A stretch of DNA of 43,379 bases from Bacteroidales bacterium (GCA_012518275.1 JAAYSS010000080.1:1-43379), one strand, 5' to 3'. Positions 8,263 through 16,267 are shown, counted from the stretch's first letter. Notes: generated by a model not told the origin, from the letters alone. Numbers and translations are program-made.

Positions 8263-8302
8263 TTGCTTATTTTGTAAAACCACTTGTAAGGTACAAAAAA
8301 TT

Positions 8303-10252
8303 ATGATTAACATTACATTCCCCGACGGAAATGTCCGTCAGTACGAAGCCGGCGTTACCGGACTCGAAATTGCTGAAAGCATCAGTTCAAGACTTGCTAA
8401 AGAAGTGCTATCTGTAGGCGTAAATGGTGATACATGGGATCTCACCCGCCCCATCAACAGTGATTCATCCATCGTTCTCTATAAATGGGATGATCCTGAA
8501 GGCAAGCACGCCTATTGGCACAGCTCGGCACACTTAATGGCCGAAGCACTCCAAGAGCTTTATCCCGGAATAAAATTCGGTATCGGACCTGCTATTGAAA
8601 ACGGGTTTTATTACGATGTAGATCCGGGCACGGCTGTCATTAAAGAGAGCGACTTGCCTGCCATCGAAAAAAAGATGATTGAACTGGCTGCACGTAAAGA
8701 AGATATTGTCCGCAAGGATATTTCAAAGCATGATGCCTTAAAACTTTTTGAAGAGAAAGGCGATGAATACAAAACGGAACTTATTTCTGAACTTGAAGAC
8801 GGCACAATAACCCTTTATACACAAGGTAATTTTACCGATTTGTGTCGTGGACCGCACTTAAAAAATACCGGCGATATCAAAGCCATCAAAATGCTGAATG
8901 TTGCCGGAGCATATTGGCGCGGCGATGAAAATCGGAAACAACTGACTCGAATCTACGGCATCACTTTCCCGAAGAAAAAAATGTTGGATGAATACTTGGT
9001 AATGCTGGAAGAAGCCAAAAAACGAGACCATCGAAAAATTGGGAAAGAGCTGGAACTCTTCATGTTCTCCGACACGGTGGGAAAAGGATTGCCGATGTGG
9101 CTCCCGAAAGGGACAGCACTTCGCCTTCGTCTGGAAGATTTTTTGAAAAAAATTCAACGAAAATACGAATATGAACAAGTTATTACGCCGCATATCGGCA
9201 ATAAATTGCTTTACGTAACTTCCGGACACTATGATAAATACGGTAAAGATTCATTTCAGCCGATCCATACCCCTGAAGAAAACGAAGAGTACTTGCTAAA
9301 ACCGATGAATTGCCCCCATCACTGCGAAATTTATAAACACAAACCACGCTCGTACAAAGACTTGCCTATTCGTATGGCGGAATTTGGAACGGTGTATCGC
9401 TACGAGCAAAGCGGTGAACTTCATGGACTTACACGTGTTCGCTCATTTACGCAAGACGATGCGCATATTTTTTGCCGTCCCGATCAGGTAAAAAACGAGT
9501 TTTTGAAAGTCATGGATATCATCCATATTATTTTCAAAGCATTGGACTTTACCAATGTGGAAGTACAGATTTCACTCCGTGACCCGGACAACAAAGAGAA
9601 ATACATCGGAAGCGATGAAAACTGGGAAAAAGCCGAACAAGCCATCGTAGAAGCTTGTAAAGAAAAGGGGATAAAAGCGGTGGTGGAAGAAGGTGAAGCC
9701 GCGTTTTACGGACCTAAGCTCGATTTCATGGTACGTGATGCCATCGGGCGGAAATGGCAGCTCGGGACTATCCAAGTAGACTATAACCTACCGGAACGAT
9801 TCAAACTGGAATACACCGGCGAAGACAATCAAAAGCACCGCCCTGTGATGATTCACCGTGCGCCATTTGGTTCCATGGAACGCTTTGTTGCTGTGTTGAT
9901 TGAACATACTGCCGGAAAATTCCCGCTCTGGCTAACCCCTGAGCAAGCTGTCGTTCTCCCCATAAGTGAGAAGTTTAATGAATATGCCGAGCAAGTTGCC
10001 AAAAAACTGGATGCACAAGATATTCGCGTATCGGTGGATGACCGCAACGAAAAAGTGGGTCGTAAAATCCGCGACAACGAATTGAAACGGATTCCTTATA
10101 TGTTGATTGTGGGCGAGAAAGAAGCCGAAAGCGGCGAAGTTTCCGTACGCAAGCAAGGTGGTGGTAAGCAGTTCACGCAATCGGTAGATGAGTTTGCTAA
10201 ATCCATCAAAGAAGAAGTAAATCAGATATTGAAGGAAGCCATGGACTTCTAA
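8303..10252 (+). CDS. thrS: Threonyl-tRNA synthetase
   Basis: A 649-residue class II synthetase that charges tRNA-Thr in the cytoplasm. Domains in order: TGS domain (1 to about 60), the editing domain with HxxxH at residues 73-77 (HSSAH), a class II catalytic core with the zinc-binding Cys near residue 336 ([10 protein letters not shown]), motif 2 around [20 protein letters not shown] (written here at its 20-residue core), motif 3 near APFGSMERF, and an anticodon-binding domain from about residue 545. The length is normal for the family. The start is ATG 8303 with no Shine-Dalgarno sequence, as is common here. In many Bacteroidales thrS is followed by infC, rpmI and rplT; here a terminator follows within 65 bases and the next gene is convergent. 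Confidence 0.98.
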   Translation: MINITFPDGNVRQYEAGVTGLEIAESISSRLAKEVLSVGVNGDTWDLTRPINSDSSIVLYKWDDPEGKHAYWHSSAHLMAEALQELYPGIKFGIGPAIENGFYYDVDPGTAVIKESDLPAIEKKMIELAARKEDIVRKDISKHDALKLFEEKGDEYKTELISELEDGTITLYTQGNFTDLCRGPHLKNTGDIKAIKMLNVAGAYWRGDENRKQLTRIYGITFPKKKMLDEYLVMLEEAKKRDHRKIGKELELFMFSDTVGKGLPMWLPKGTALRLRLEDFLKKIQRKYEYEQVITPHIGNKLLYVTSGHYDKYGKDSFQPIHTPEENEEYLLKPMNCPHHCEIYKHKPRSYKDLPIRMAEFGTVYRYEQSGELHGLTRVRSFTQDDAHIFCRPDQVKNEFLKVMDIIHIIFKALDFTNVEVQISLRDPDNKEKYIGSDENWEKAEQAIVEACKEKGIKAVVEEGEAAFYGPKLDFMVRDAIGRKWQLGTIQVDYNLPERFKLEYTGEDNQKHRPVMIHRAPFGSMERFVAVLIEHTAGKFPLWLTPEQAVVLPISEKFNEYAEQVAKKLDAQDIRVSVDDRNEKVGRKIRDNELKRIPYMLIVGEKEAESGEVSVRKQGGGKQFTQSVDEFAKSIKEEVNQILKEAMDF

Positions 10253-10312
10253 GTTCATGTGAATGCTATAAATTAAAAGTTGCTGACTGTAAATCAGTAA
10301 TCAACGTAATAT

Positions 10313-10347
10313 AAAAGGCATCAAGTAGTTCGCTTGATGCCTTTTTT
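10313..10347. terminator. Bidirectional terminator between thrS and blaR1-like gene
   Basis: AAAAGGCATCAAG (10313-10325) and CTTGATGCCTTTT (10333-10345) form a 13-bp stem with a 7-nt loop, with A-rich and T-rich flanks (T run 10342-10347). It can end both thrS and the minus-strand operon. Confidence 0.9.
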
Positions 10348-10390
10348 GATTAATAAACAAAGATTTGAGAGAAATTTTAATAGAAATTCT

Positions 10391-12034
10391 TTATTTCCGC
10401 ATAGTAACTATTATCACGCCGTTTTTCCCTTTATCACCATAGAGTTCGGTGGCTTTTTTATCTTTTAGCACGTTTATATTTTCGATGTTTTTTGGGTCGA
10501 TTTCATTCAGCTTCTCGAAAGGTACGATTTTTCCATCCACTACCACCAGAATATCTTTTCTGACAGCTTCCTGAGATTTTGTGCGTGCTTTGTCCTTAGA
10601 AGTTTCTACATCTTTCTTACCATCGTTCTGGAGTTTAAACTGGATGGGCAGCGTATAGCGTACGCTAACATTTTTGCCGCCTTGTTTTCCCGGTGTCCAA
10701 TTCGGCATGGAATTAACAACCCGAAGGGCTTCTGCATCAAGCAATGGGTCTATACCTCTTAGAATTTTTGAAGACTCTATTTTTCCGATTTCATTTACGA
10801 CAAACTGAACCATCACGCGTCCTTCTATTTTCTGCTTCTGCGCTTCCGCAGGATATTTAATATTCATCATTAAGTATTGAAACATCCCCATTTCTCCGCC
10901 GGGAAATACGGGCGGTTCTTCCACAACTTCATACACTTTCAGCTTTTTATCTGACGCTTCTTTATCGTCAAATCCGTAGCCTACCACCACTACTTCGTCG
11001 AAAATGTTAGGTTTTTCATTCGTTTTTGGATCCGTAATTACCGCGATTTTTAGCTGTTCCGGTTTTTTAGGCTGCTCTTTGATTTCAATTTTCACGGAAG
11101 GTTTCGGCTCAGCAACCGCCTGTTCCGTCACAGGAATTTCTGTTTTTTCGACATGTAACGTCGAAGCTATCACATCTTGCATTGTGCTTATTATCAGCAT
11201 TGCAAGCGCTACAGGGATTATCAAAGCATACTTCAATAATCCTGCTTTTTTGGTTTTCTTTGAATTCATCATTTTGATTCTTTTTTTGATAGGTGAAACA
11301 TTAAATTGATTGCCCAGCTTACTATCGGCGCCTGTTTCGTAAGTCAGACTTAACAAATGATATTGGTATTTTTTAGGTTCAAAACCCGATTTTAAAACTT
11401 GATTATCAGCTAAATATTCGAGATTTATGCGTATTTCGCGCTCCATGAGCCAGGTGGCAGGATTGAACCAACAAAACGTTTTCTGCACCTGCGCCACAAT
11501 CACATCCGCCGAGTGCCACTGCCGCACGTGAGTAAGTTCATGTTCGAGAATTTCCGCTATTTGATCTTCAGTGTGCAATTCCGGATTGATAAAAATCCAT
11601 TTGAAAAATGAAAATGGGGTGATTTTTTCGTCCACCTGAATTACCGGCATGCCGTGAAGTTCTGTTTTTGTGCCTCGAATACGCTGTCTCATGATTGAAA
11701 TTAATTGTATAATAATTCGTATCAGAAACAATAAAACTACGACACCAAAAATTGTCCAAAATACATTTTCCAACGAAAAAGCAGTTGTATCCCCCACTCC
11801 TTCAGGTGTAATTAAAAGTTCATCCAACTGTACGGCTGACAGCGCTGTCATAATCGGTTCTTGCTTTTTCAACCATCCTTCCATTGAAACAAGCGGATAA
11901 ACAAATGAAAATAAAATACTTACCAAAAGATAAACCCTTCGCATTTTCCAAAACGTATCACGCTGAAAAAACAGTTTGTAACACAAATAAAACAAGATTA
12001 TCGACGCATTTACTTTTAAAAGATAGATTCCCAT
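10391..12034 (-). CDS. BlaR1-like M56 protease with TonB-like and plug-like C-terminus
   Basis: A 547-residue membrane protein. Three membrane segments lie in the first 115 residues, then a cytoplasmic M56 peptidase domain with zinc motif HELTH at 165-169 and a likely third ligand in LEYLAD near 207, and a fourth membrane segment at about 268-286. BlaR1/MecR1 proteases relieve repression by cutting a BlaI-type repressor, whose gene lies 63 bases upstream. The outer part is unusual. It has a VVVVGYG segment (348-354) like that of SusC-type receptors, a TonB C-terminal-like domain (about 388-468, YPAEAQ to LPIQF), and a tail (495-547) with VVDGK, NIENINVLKDKKATELYG and GVIIVT that copies the pattern of a TonB-receptor plug domain. 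The classical penicillin-binding sensor domain is absent, so the signal is unknown. No beta-lactamase gene is adjacent. Confidence 0.9.
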   Translation of the reverse strand: MGIYLLKVNASIILFYLCYKLFFQRDTFWKMRRVYLLVSILFSFVYPLVSMEGWLKKQEPIMTALSAVQLDELLITPEGVGDTTAFSLENVFWTIFGVVVLLFLIRIIIQLISIMRQRIRGTKTELHGMPVIQVDEKITPFSFFKWIFINPELHTEDQIAEILEHELTHVRQWHSADVIVAQVQKTFCWFNPATWLMEREIRINLEYLADNQVLKSGFEPKKYQYHLLSLTYETGADSKLGNQFNVSPIKKRIKMMNSKKTKKAGLLKYALIIPVALAMLIISTMQDVIASTLHVEKTEIPVTEQAVAEPKPSVKIEIKEQPKKPEQLKIAVITDPKTNEKPNIFDEVVVVGYGFDDKEASDKKLKVYEVVEEPPVFPGGEMGMFQYLMMNIKYPAEAQKQKIEGRVMVQFVVNEIGKIESSKILRGIDPLLDAEALRVVNSMPNWTPGKQGGKNVSVRYTLPIQFKLQNDGKKDVETSKDKARTKSQEAVRKDILVVVDGKIVPFEKLNEIDPKNIENINVLKDKKATELYGDKGKNGVIIVTMRK

Positions 12035-12097
12035 GATTTTAAATACTTTGAGTTTTGAGTTAAGACCGTTGACAGATTCTTCGAACGCTACTATTCA

Positions 12098-12454
12098 CTA
12101 CTCACTTTCTATCAACCTAATTATCTCCTGCAACTCTTTTGCTGTAATTTTCTTCTCCTCGGCAAAGAAGCTCACAAGTTCCTTGTAAGAATTGTCAAAA
12201 TAATTTTTCACGACTTTCGACATAAATTTCTTCTTATATTCATCTTCTTTAATTATCGCCGAATACTGATAAGAATTGCCATACCGCTTTCCTTGCACGT
12301 AATTTTTGCGTTCCAAGTTTTTTACGATGGACGCCACAGTAGTGTAAGGCGGATGTGGCTCATCCATCTTTTCTATAAAGTCCTTGATAAATCCCGGCTC
12401 ATTCTGCCAAATCAGCAACATAATTTCTTCTTCCTGATGCGTTAATTTTTCCAT
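12098..12454 (-). CDS. BlaI/MecI/CopY family repressor
   Basis: A 118-residue winged-helix repressor: an N-terminal helix LTHQEEEIMLLIW, a recognition region PPYTTVASIVKNLERKNYV (about 35-53), and a C-terminal dimerisation helix set. Length and pattern fit the BlaI/MecI family, whose members are inactivated by cleavage by a partner BlaR1 protease. The partner gene lies directly downstream in the same direction. Two dyads resembling operators lie just upstream of the start, suggesting autoregulation. The regulated target beyond the operon is unknown. Confidence 0.93.
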   Translation of the reverse strand: MEKLTHQEEEIMLLIWQNEPGFIKDFIEKMDEPHPPYTTVASIVKNLERKNYVQGKRYGNSYQYSAIIKEDEYKKKFMSKVVKNYFDNSYKELVSFFAEEKKITAKELQEIIRLIESE

Positions 12455-12477
12455 AATCTCAATTATATATCAAACTA

Positions 12478-12512
12478 TTACGAATTTTTCGTAAAGGTAC
12501 GATATTTTCGTA
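12478..12512 (-). promoter_or_regulatory. Operator-like dyads upstream of the BlaI-type repressor
   Basis: TTACGAA (12478-12484) and TTCGTAA (12488-12494) form a perfect dyad around 3 bases. Four bases further, TACGA (12498-12502) and TCGTA (12508-12512) form a second dyad sharing the TACGA core. They lie 24-58 bases before the repressor start codon. Characterised BlaI/MecI operators are also short dyads of the type TACAnnTGTA; the core here differs by bases. A near -7 box (CAAACTA on the plus strand, 12471-12477) abuts the first dyad. Confidence 0.6.
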
Positions 12513-12680
12513 ACAGCATAATATTGTATCTAATCTTTTAGTGTTATTTAACTTTTGGAGTTATTTTAAGACTGGAAAGAAATCTCCATTTTTAAAAGTC
12601 AATGTGATTTAATAATTAACTGTAAAATAAACGTTTGATACCTTAAACCGAAATTTTTTATTTAACAAAGAACAGAGAAC
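12513..12680. other. AT-rich spacer, nothing recognised
   Basis: The spacer between the repressor gene and the small exported protein is 354 bases (12455-12808). Apart from the operator-like dyads and the terminator at 12681-12710 it is AT-rich without a credible ORF or RNA gene. Confidence 0.5.
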
Positions 12681-12710
12681 AAAAAAGCAACCCTCACTAG
12701 AAGGTTGCTT
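12681..12710 (-). terminator. Intrinsic terminator after the small exported protein
   Basis: AAGCAACC (12685-12692) and GGTTGCTT (12703-12710) form the stem with a 10-nt loop; on the minus strand the stem runs into six T (complement of 12681-12686). It lies about 100 bases past the stop of the 94-residue protein gene. Confidence 0.8.
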
Positions 12711-12808
12711 AACCGTTATCTTATGTTTTTCGTCCTTGCGGATACTTAGAACTTACAAATTTAGACAGTCAGCCGCTACTATAAATCCTGTTAATTTTGT
12801 ATTTTCTA

Positions 12809-13093
12809 CTAATTTTTTCTTAGCTTTCGATTCGTTTCTTTTACTTTGCCTTTCGGGCGGTTTTTGTAGCTCAGCTCGTTGATAATGGCTTCTATTTCTT
12901 CCGCACTTTTCATAACTTTTTTCTCTGCCTTGCCGAATGTCCCTACGGAATCATTTGCAACAGCTGTTTCCGAGGTTTGGCTTGTTACAGTCTTTCGCGC
13001 TTTATAGTCTTTTTCAAGCATGACTTTTACCTGAGAACTTGTTACACAAGTACCCAAAAGCATAATGGCAAGAATATAAATAGTCTTTTTCAT
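12809..13093 (-). CDS. Small exported protein of unknown function
   Basis: A 94-residue protein with a Sec signal peptide (MKKTIYILAIMLLGTCVTSS). The mature part is highly charged, Ser/Thr-rich in the middle, and ends in a basic tail (RPKGKVKETNRKLRKN). I do not recognise a family. The Cys at residue 16 is not in a convincing lipobox. It has a well-formed promoter with both boxes (13120-13151) and a terminator downstream, so it is a real single-gene unit. The basic tail could bind acidic polymers, but this is speculation. Confidence 0.7.
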   Translation of the reverse strand: MKKTIYILAIMLLGTCVTSSQVKVMLEKDYKARKTVTSQTSETAVANDSVGTFGKAEKKVMKSAEEIEAIINELSYKNRPKGKVKETNRKLRKN

Positions 13094-13119
13094 CTTAATT
13101 ATTAACGCACTTTATCAAA

Positions 13120-13151
13120 CAAAAGTATTCACTTTAAAGCATTAACGCAAA
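13120..13151 (-). promoter_or_regulatory. Promoter of the 94-residue exported protein
   Basis: On the minus strand a -33 TTTG (13148-13151) and a -7 box TACTTTTG (13120-13127) are spaced by 20 bases, which matches the Bacteroidota sigma factor consensus. The start codon is 27 bases further. Confidence 0.75.
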
Positions 13152-13179
13152 AAATCATACGGAAATAGATATTCATAAA

Positions 13180-13213
13180 AAAACGTTGTAAAACTACAGT
13201 TCTACAACGTTTT
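13180..13213 (-). terminator. Terminator of tRNA-Gly copy 1
   Basis: AAAACGTTGTA (13180-13190) and TACAACGTTTT (13203-13213) form an 11-bp stem with a 12-nt loop, T-rich on the minus-strand exit side. A nearly identical hairpin follows tRNA-Gly copy 2 at 18148-18182. Confidence 0.8.
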
Positions 13214-13270
13214 ATACTATCTGAAAGCATTGTTTGGATGCTAACTTGAAACCTTAAAGGTTTCATTTTG

Positions 13271-13342
13271 AGCGGAAAACGGGATTCGAACCCGCGACCC
13301 CAACCTTGGCAAGGTTGTGCTCTACCACTGAGCTATTTCCGC
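13271..13342 (-). tRNA. tRNA-Gly(GCC), copy 1
   Basis: The minus strand folds as a complete 72-nt tRNA without the encoded CCA: acceptor GCGGAAA/TTTCCGC, D arm GCTC/GAGC, anticodon arm CAACC/GGTTG with loop TTGCCAA (anticodon GCC), T arm GCGGG/CCCGT with TTCGAAT, discriminator T. It is identical to the copy at 18205-18276. Unlike copy 2 it has no recognisable promoter in the 150 bases upstream, so it may depend on read-through from the lipoprotein gene. Confidence 0.97.
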
Positions 13343-13350
13343 AATTTATT

Positions 13351-13394
13351 CCGCTCATACGAATATTTATTTGTGCGTTGATTGTTCGAGCAAA
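13351..13394. repeat. Diverged repeat copy beside tRNA-Gly
   Basis: This stretch aligns with 14290-14333: both share CCGCTC, ATATTTAT, GTGCGTTG and GAGCAA in the same order. In the first 30 bases all differences are transitions. It suggests a dispersed palindromic repeat of which this is the older, decayed copy. Confidence 0.5.
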
Positions 13395-13493
13395 AAAGCC
13401 ATTACTTTTTCAAAGCAAGGGTAAAACTTACACATTTATTGAAAGAGTAACCCCCTGTGGCAATACAAGGGATTTAATATGATTCTCAAAATG

Positions 13494-13832
13494 TTACTTA
13501 GTGCGAATAAAGTTATAAGTAGATCCATAATCATCTATTACCTTTAAGTTATTGTCGTCTATCTCAAAAATAAAGGTAATTCCGCCTGATTCGATAACGC
13601 CTGTTTGTAACGATGAGTTGTATGTGTATGTAAACGGAATAGAAGTATCTCCTGCAGTTATAGTTGCCTGCGTATCTGAAATTACTTTAATAACAACAGA
13701 ACCTGTATAGTAATCTGGCATTGCTCCAGTCCATTCTGTACCAGATAATGACTTCAAATCATCAGCATCTACATCTTCTTTTTCGCAGGCAAAAAGCACT
13801 GCTAATAACATAAATAATACTACTTTTTTCAT
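13494..13832 (-). CDS. Small lipoprotein of unknown function
   Basis: A 112-residue protein with a lipoprotein signal: MKKVVLFMLLAVLFAC, lipobox LFAC with Cys16, followed by acidic residues (EKEDVDADD), the pattern that often sends lipoproteins to the outer membrane or surface in this phylum. The mature part is short beta-strand-like segments (GTEWTGA, GSVVIKVI, ATITAG, FTYTYN, GVIESGGITFIFEI) and could be a small lipocalin-like barrel. No named family is recognised. It has its own two-box promoter. Confidence 0.8.
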   Translation of the reverse strand: MKKVVLFMLLAVLFACEKEDVDADDLKSLSGTEWTGAMPDYYTGSVVIKVISDTQATITAGDTSIPFTYTYNSSLQTGVIESGGITFIFEIDDNNLKVIDDYGSTYNFIRTK

Positions 13833-13855
13833 GCCTTAATATTTCTAAAATTTTT

Positions 13856-13887
13856 CAAAAGTATAAGTTTTTTATTATTCCCCCAAA
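13856..13887 (-). promoter_or_regulatory. Promoter of the small lipoprotein gene
   Basis: On the minus strand a -33 TTTG (13884-13887) and a -7 TACTTTTG (13856-13863) are spaced by 20 bases. The -7 box ends 23 bases before the start codon. Confidence 0.75.
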
Positions 13888-14067
13888 TTTTCAATGAAGT
13901 TTTTTATTTCTGCTATTAAATTAAACCGATACAACTTCCACTTGTGGTTCGTTCTCCCATCCCCTCGGATCTTAATAAGTGAGTAAATAACAGCACAAGC
14001 CCGCATAAGCTACGCCGATGTGAAAAGAATTCTTGGTACGTAAGAATAAATTGTTCTATAATAAAAA

Positions 14068-14082
14068 GAGCTTCCGGAGCTC
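14068..14082. repeat. Short palindrome in gene-free region
   Basis: GAGCT and AGCTC flank TCCGG, giving a 15-base palindrome. It is the first of a series of hairpins in the gene-free 13833-14721 region. Confidence 0.5.
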
Positions 14083-14170
14083 GTCGATAACTTCGCTCAC
14101 ATAAAACACAAAAAAAGTTGCAAGCAAGAATAAAGCAAAGCATACGTTACAAACTTGCGCCGATAGAGAG

Positions 14171-14205
14171 AAAAAACCTGCTGAAGTAAAATTTTGCAGG
14201 TTTTT
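14171..14205. terminator. Terminator-like hairpin in gene-free region
   Basis: AAAACCTGC (14173-14181) and GCAGGTTTT (14196-14204) form a 9-bp stem with A and T runs on either side, so it could end transcription in both directions. On the minus strand it would stop read-through from the transport operon before the lipoprotein gene. Confidence 0.6.
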
Positions 14206-14289
14206 ATGCTATTCCACCTAATAGCCGAAGGCAAGCCCCATGCTATATCATATCGTCGAAAGCAATTCCAATAGTCACACCAAAACCCC

Positions 14290-14333
14290 CGCTCGCGCGG
14301 ATATTTATCCGTGCGTTGCTCGTCAGAGCAAGA
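14290..14333. repeat. Palindromic repeat, second copy
   Basis: CGCGCGGA (14294-14301) pairs with TCCGTGCG (14308-14315), and GCTC (14318-14321) with GAGC (14326-14329), giving two hairpins in a row. A diverged copy lies beside tRNA-Gly copy 1 at 13351-13394. Confidence 0.6.
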
Positions 14334-14428
14334 AAAAACATGCAAGCAAATATGTATATAGCAGTGCCATTGACTATGCGGGCGGAAAAGGACTATTAGA
14401 TATAATTTTGATAGAATAATTATCAATT

Positions 14429-14502
14429 GCCTTTTAGGTAAGGCACAGGTAAACACCTGCGCCAGTGGGTTGCAGCACCCTGCAACATCCATCCTCAAGG
14501 AT
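14429..14502. repeat. Four hairpins in tandem
   Basis: Successive perfect stems are GCCTT/AAGGC (14429-14433, 14440-14444), CAGGT/ACCTG (14446-14450, 14455-14459), GTTGCAG/CTGCAAC (14469-14475, 14480-14486) and ATCCT/AGGAT (14491-14495, 14498-14502). Loops are 2 to 6 nt. There is no ORF in a plausible context here. It may be a structured RNA or a cluster of repeat units. Confidence 0.6.
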
Positions 14503-14537
14503 ATGCGAGGAAATGAGTAAATAGTCGCACTGTAGTT

Positions 14538-14650
14538 GGCGGGATTTCAAATCCCGCCTTAAAATACTATGATAATTTGTAATCCGGGTTATAAATCCCT
14601 GCCCGAGGCAGGCGGGCTTATAATGCAAGAGCTGGGATTACAAATCCCGG
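14538..14650. repeat. REP-like palindromes with GGGATT core
   Basis: GGCGGGATTT (14538-14547) and AAATCCCGCC (14549-14558) form a perfect 10-bp stem with a one-base centre. Next, ATTTGTAATCC (14575-14585) pairs with GGATTACAAAT (14635-14645), enclosing CCTGCC/GGCAGG (14598-14603, 14607-14612). The shared GGGATT core and nested form resemble the repeats that REP-associated (RAYT-type) transposases mobilise; no transposase is in the window. Confidence 0.65.
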
Positions 14651-14721
14651 CGGCGCATTGCACAAAATTTGTACATTTATACATTTAAAGGATATATCCG
14701 AAAAGACGGTACATATCAATC

Positions 14722-15504
14722 TTACCCCATTGCGAGATGAGCCTTTACTTTACTCCATCTACAAAACAACAAATCGGTAATATCTATAAGTAAAAACAGT
14801 AAAAATCCAATTATTGAGATAGTTACAATTCCGACATACATCTTTAAATAGTCTAATCGCATCCATGCATCTACAATAAAAAAGCCTAATCCTTTATCAG
14901 TGCCAAAAGTTTCGGTAACAAATAGTACCGAAATAGCAATACCCAGTGTAACCCTTAATGCCGAAAGCACATTGGGTAGTATACCGGGCATAATTACATG
15001 CCTGATATATTCTATTTTCCGCGCGCCAAGGGAAGAGAGTACAAAAAAGTTTTCCTTGGGGATGCGCAGGATAGCATCACGTATAGATATCATCAATTGG
15101 AAAACAACAATTAATACAATCATTACCACTTTTGTGGTTTCTCCAATACCAAAAATAATCATAACAATGGGTAGTAGAGCCAGTTTAGGTACAGGATAAG
15201 AGAGATATAGCAATGGTTCCAACAATCGGTTCAGCTTACGACTCAAAGCTGTTAGCACTCCTCCAATATATCCTAAAACCAACGCTATTATCATTCCAAT
15301 TATCACACGTCTCAAACTAGCCCAAGCGTGCATTCCCATCCCTTCAGAGATGGTCTGAGGCATAATTTTATAAACATCTATGGGATTGGGAAGTACTTTA
15401 TTTTGAATTATAACAGCCACGACCCACCATAACAGATTAAAAATAAAAACACCTAAAAAAAGTAGATGTAATGACCTTGGAATATGTGCTTTTGATTTAC
15501 TCAA
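14722..15504 (-). CDS. ABC transporter permease, SsuC/TauC/ThiX type
   Basis: A 260-residue inner-membrane permease of the BPD_transp_1 family with about six membrane segments. The cytoplasmic coupling loop with the pattern LSSLGARKIEYIRHVIMPG (EAA-like motif) lies near residues 153-173 and should contact the ATPase. This subfamily transports small anions or precursors such as sulfonates, taurine, nitrate or thiamine pyrimidines. It is the last gene of a four-gene operon, 22 bases after the ATPase gene. The substrate cannot be told from the permease. Confidence 0.92.
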   Translation of the reverse strand: MSKSKAHIPRSLHLLFLGVFIFNLLWWVVAVIIQNKVLPNPIDVYKIMPQTISEGMGMHAWASLRRVIIGMIIALVLGYIGGVLTALSRKLNRLLEPLLYLSYPVPKLALLPIVMIIFGIGETTKVVMIVLIVVFQLMISIRDAILRIPKENFFVLSSLGARKIEYIRHVIMPGILPNVLSALRVTLGIAISVLFVTETFGTDKGLGFFIVDAWMRLDYLKMYVGIVTISIIGFLLFLLIDITDLLFCRWSKVKAHLAMG

Positions 15505-15526
15505 ATCTCTCTTACAAAATTATCTA

Positions 15527-16267
15527 TTAACAAAATTCCTCTCCCATCAAGTTGCGCAAATAGAGCGACATTTGATAACAATTTTCCTCATTGCGCTCTA
15601 ATCCCTTTTCTAGCAACGGATTTTCAATAATACGGAACGCCTTTCCAGGTATCTTACTCATTATCATTATCTGTTTCCCCAGCATCACAGCTTCCAACAG
15701 ATTGTGAGTAGTAAAAATGGTTGTTATTTTTCGTTTTTCCCAAAGCTTTAAAAACAACCTTCTGGAAGTGTCCGCTGTAAAAGCATCAAGGGCAGAAAAG
15801 GGCTCATCCATCAACAAAATATCGGGACAAGAAACAAATAATCGAGCCAGAGCTACCCGTTGCTGCTGTCCCCCACTCAACTCAGAGGGATACCTATCTA
15901 ATAAATCACCAATAGACAACTCATTAATAATTTCAAAAGCCTCCTCCTCAGCAATTCGAATATTTTTATTAATCTTATTTGCTAAAAATATATTTGCTTT
16001 TACTTTTTTCCATGGGAGTAGCCCTAAATGTTGTGGGATGTAGCCACGAATCCAGGTATCAATTTGTCTATTTCTAAAAAATACTCCCCCTTCATAATCC
16101 TTTATGTTTCCGCCCACAATATTGAGTAATGTAGATTTTCCACACCCTGATGGACCAACAACTGTAAGAATTTCGCCTTCGCTTAAATCAAATGATAGAT
16201 CCTGCAATATGAGTTGCCCATCTATCTTAAACGACACATTTTGAAGTGAGAGGGAGCGAGGAGCCAT
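15527..16267 (-). CDS. ABC transporter ATP-binding protein, SsuB/TauB type
   Basis: A 246-residue ATPase with all expected motifs: Walker A GPSGCGKST near 38-46, Q-loop GYIPQH, signature LSGGQQQR, Walker B ILLMDEP followed by the D-loop SALD, and the switch His in FTTHNLLEA. It powers import with the permease encoded downstream and the lipoprotein encoded 10 bases upstream. Similarity in type is to the sulfonate/nitrate/taurine class. Confidence 0.95.
   Translation of the reverse strand: MAPRSLSLQNVSFKIDGQLILQDLSFDLSEGEILTVVGPSGCGKSTLLNIVGGNIKDYEGGVFFRNRQIDTWIRGYIPQHLGLLPWKKVKANIFLANKINKNIRIAEEEAFEIINELSIGDLLDRYPSELSGGQQQRVALARLFVSCPDILLMDEPFSALDAFTADTSRRLFLKLWEKRKITTIFTTHNLLEAVMLGKQIMIMSKIPGKAFRIIENPLLEKGLERNEENCYQMSLYLRNLMGEEFC

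Larger units (their letters stand above)
13888..14721. other. Gene-free accessory stretch with hairpin repeats
   Basis: The interval of nearly 0.9 kb between the lipoprotein gene and the permease gene contains no convincing coding region. The short ORFs in it run through palindromes and lack any family pattern. It is occupied by the palindromes listed separately at 14068, 14171, 14290, 14429 and 14538. Confidence 0.6.

Noticed and set aside
7860-8302. T-box or threonine leader upstream of thrS
   Set aside because: No T-box sequence, Thr-codon run or terminator/antiterminator pair was seen; T-boxes are not usual in this phylum.
10391-12454. Beta-lactam resistance operon
   Set aside because: There is a BlaI/BlaR1-like pair but no beta-lactamase or PBP gene beside it, and the sensor lacks a penicillin-binding domain.
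13916-14628. Three overlapping minus-strand ORFs of 64-133 residues
   Set aside because: They run through palindromic repeats, have Cys-rich, atypical composition and no family pattern or promoter.
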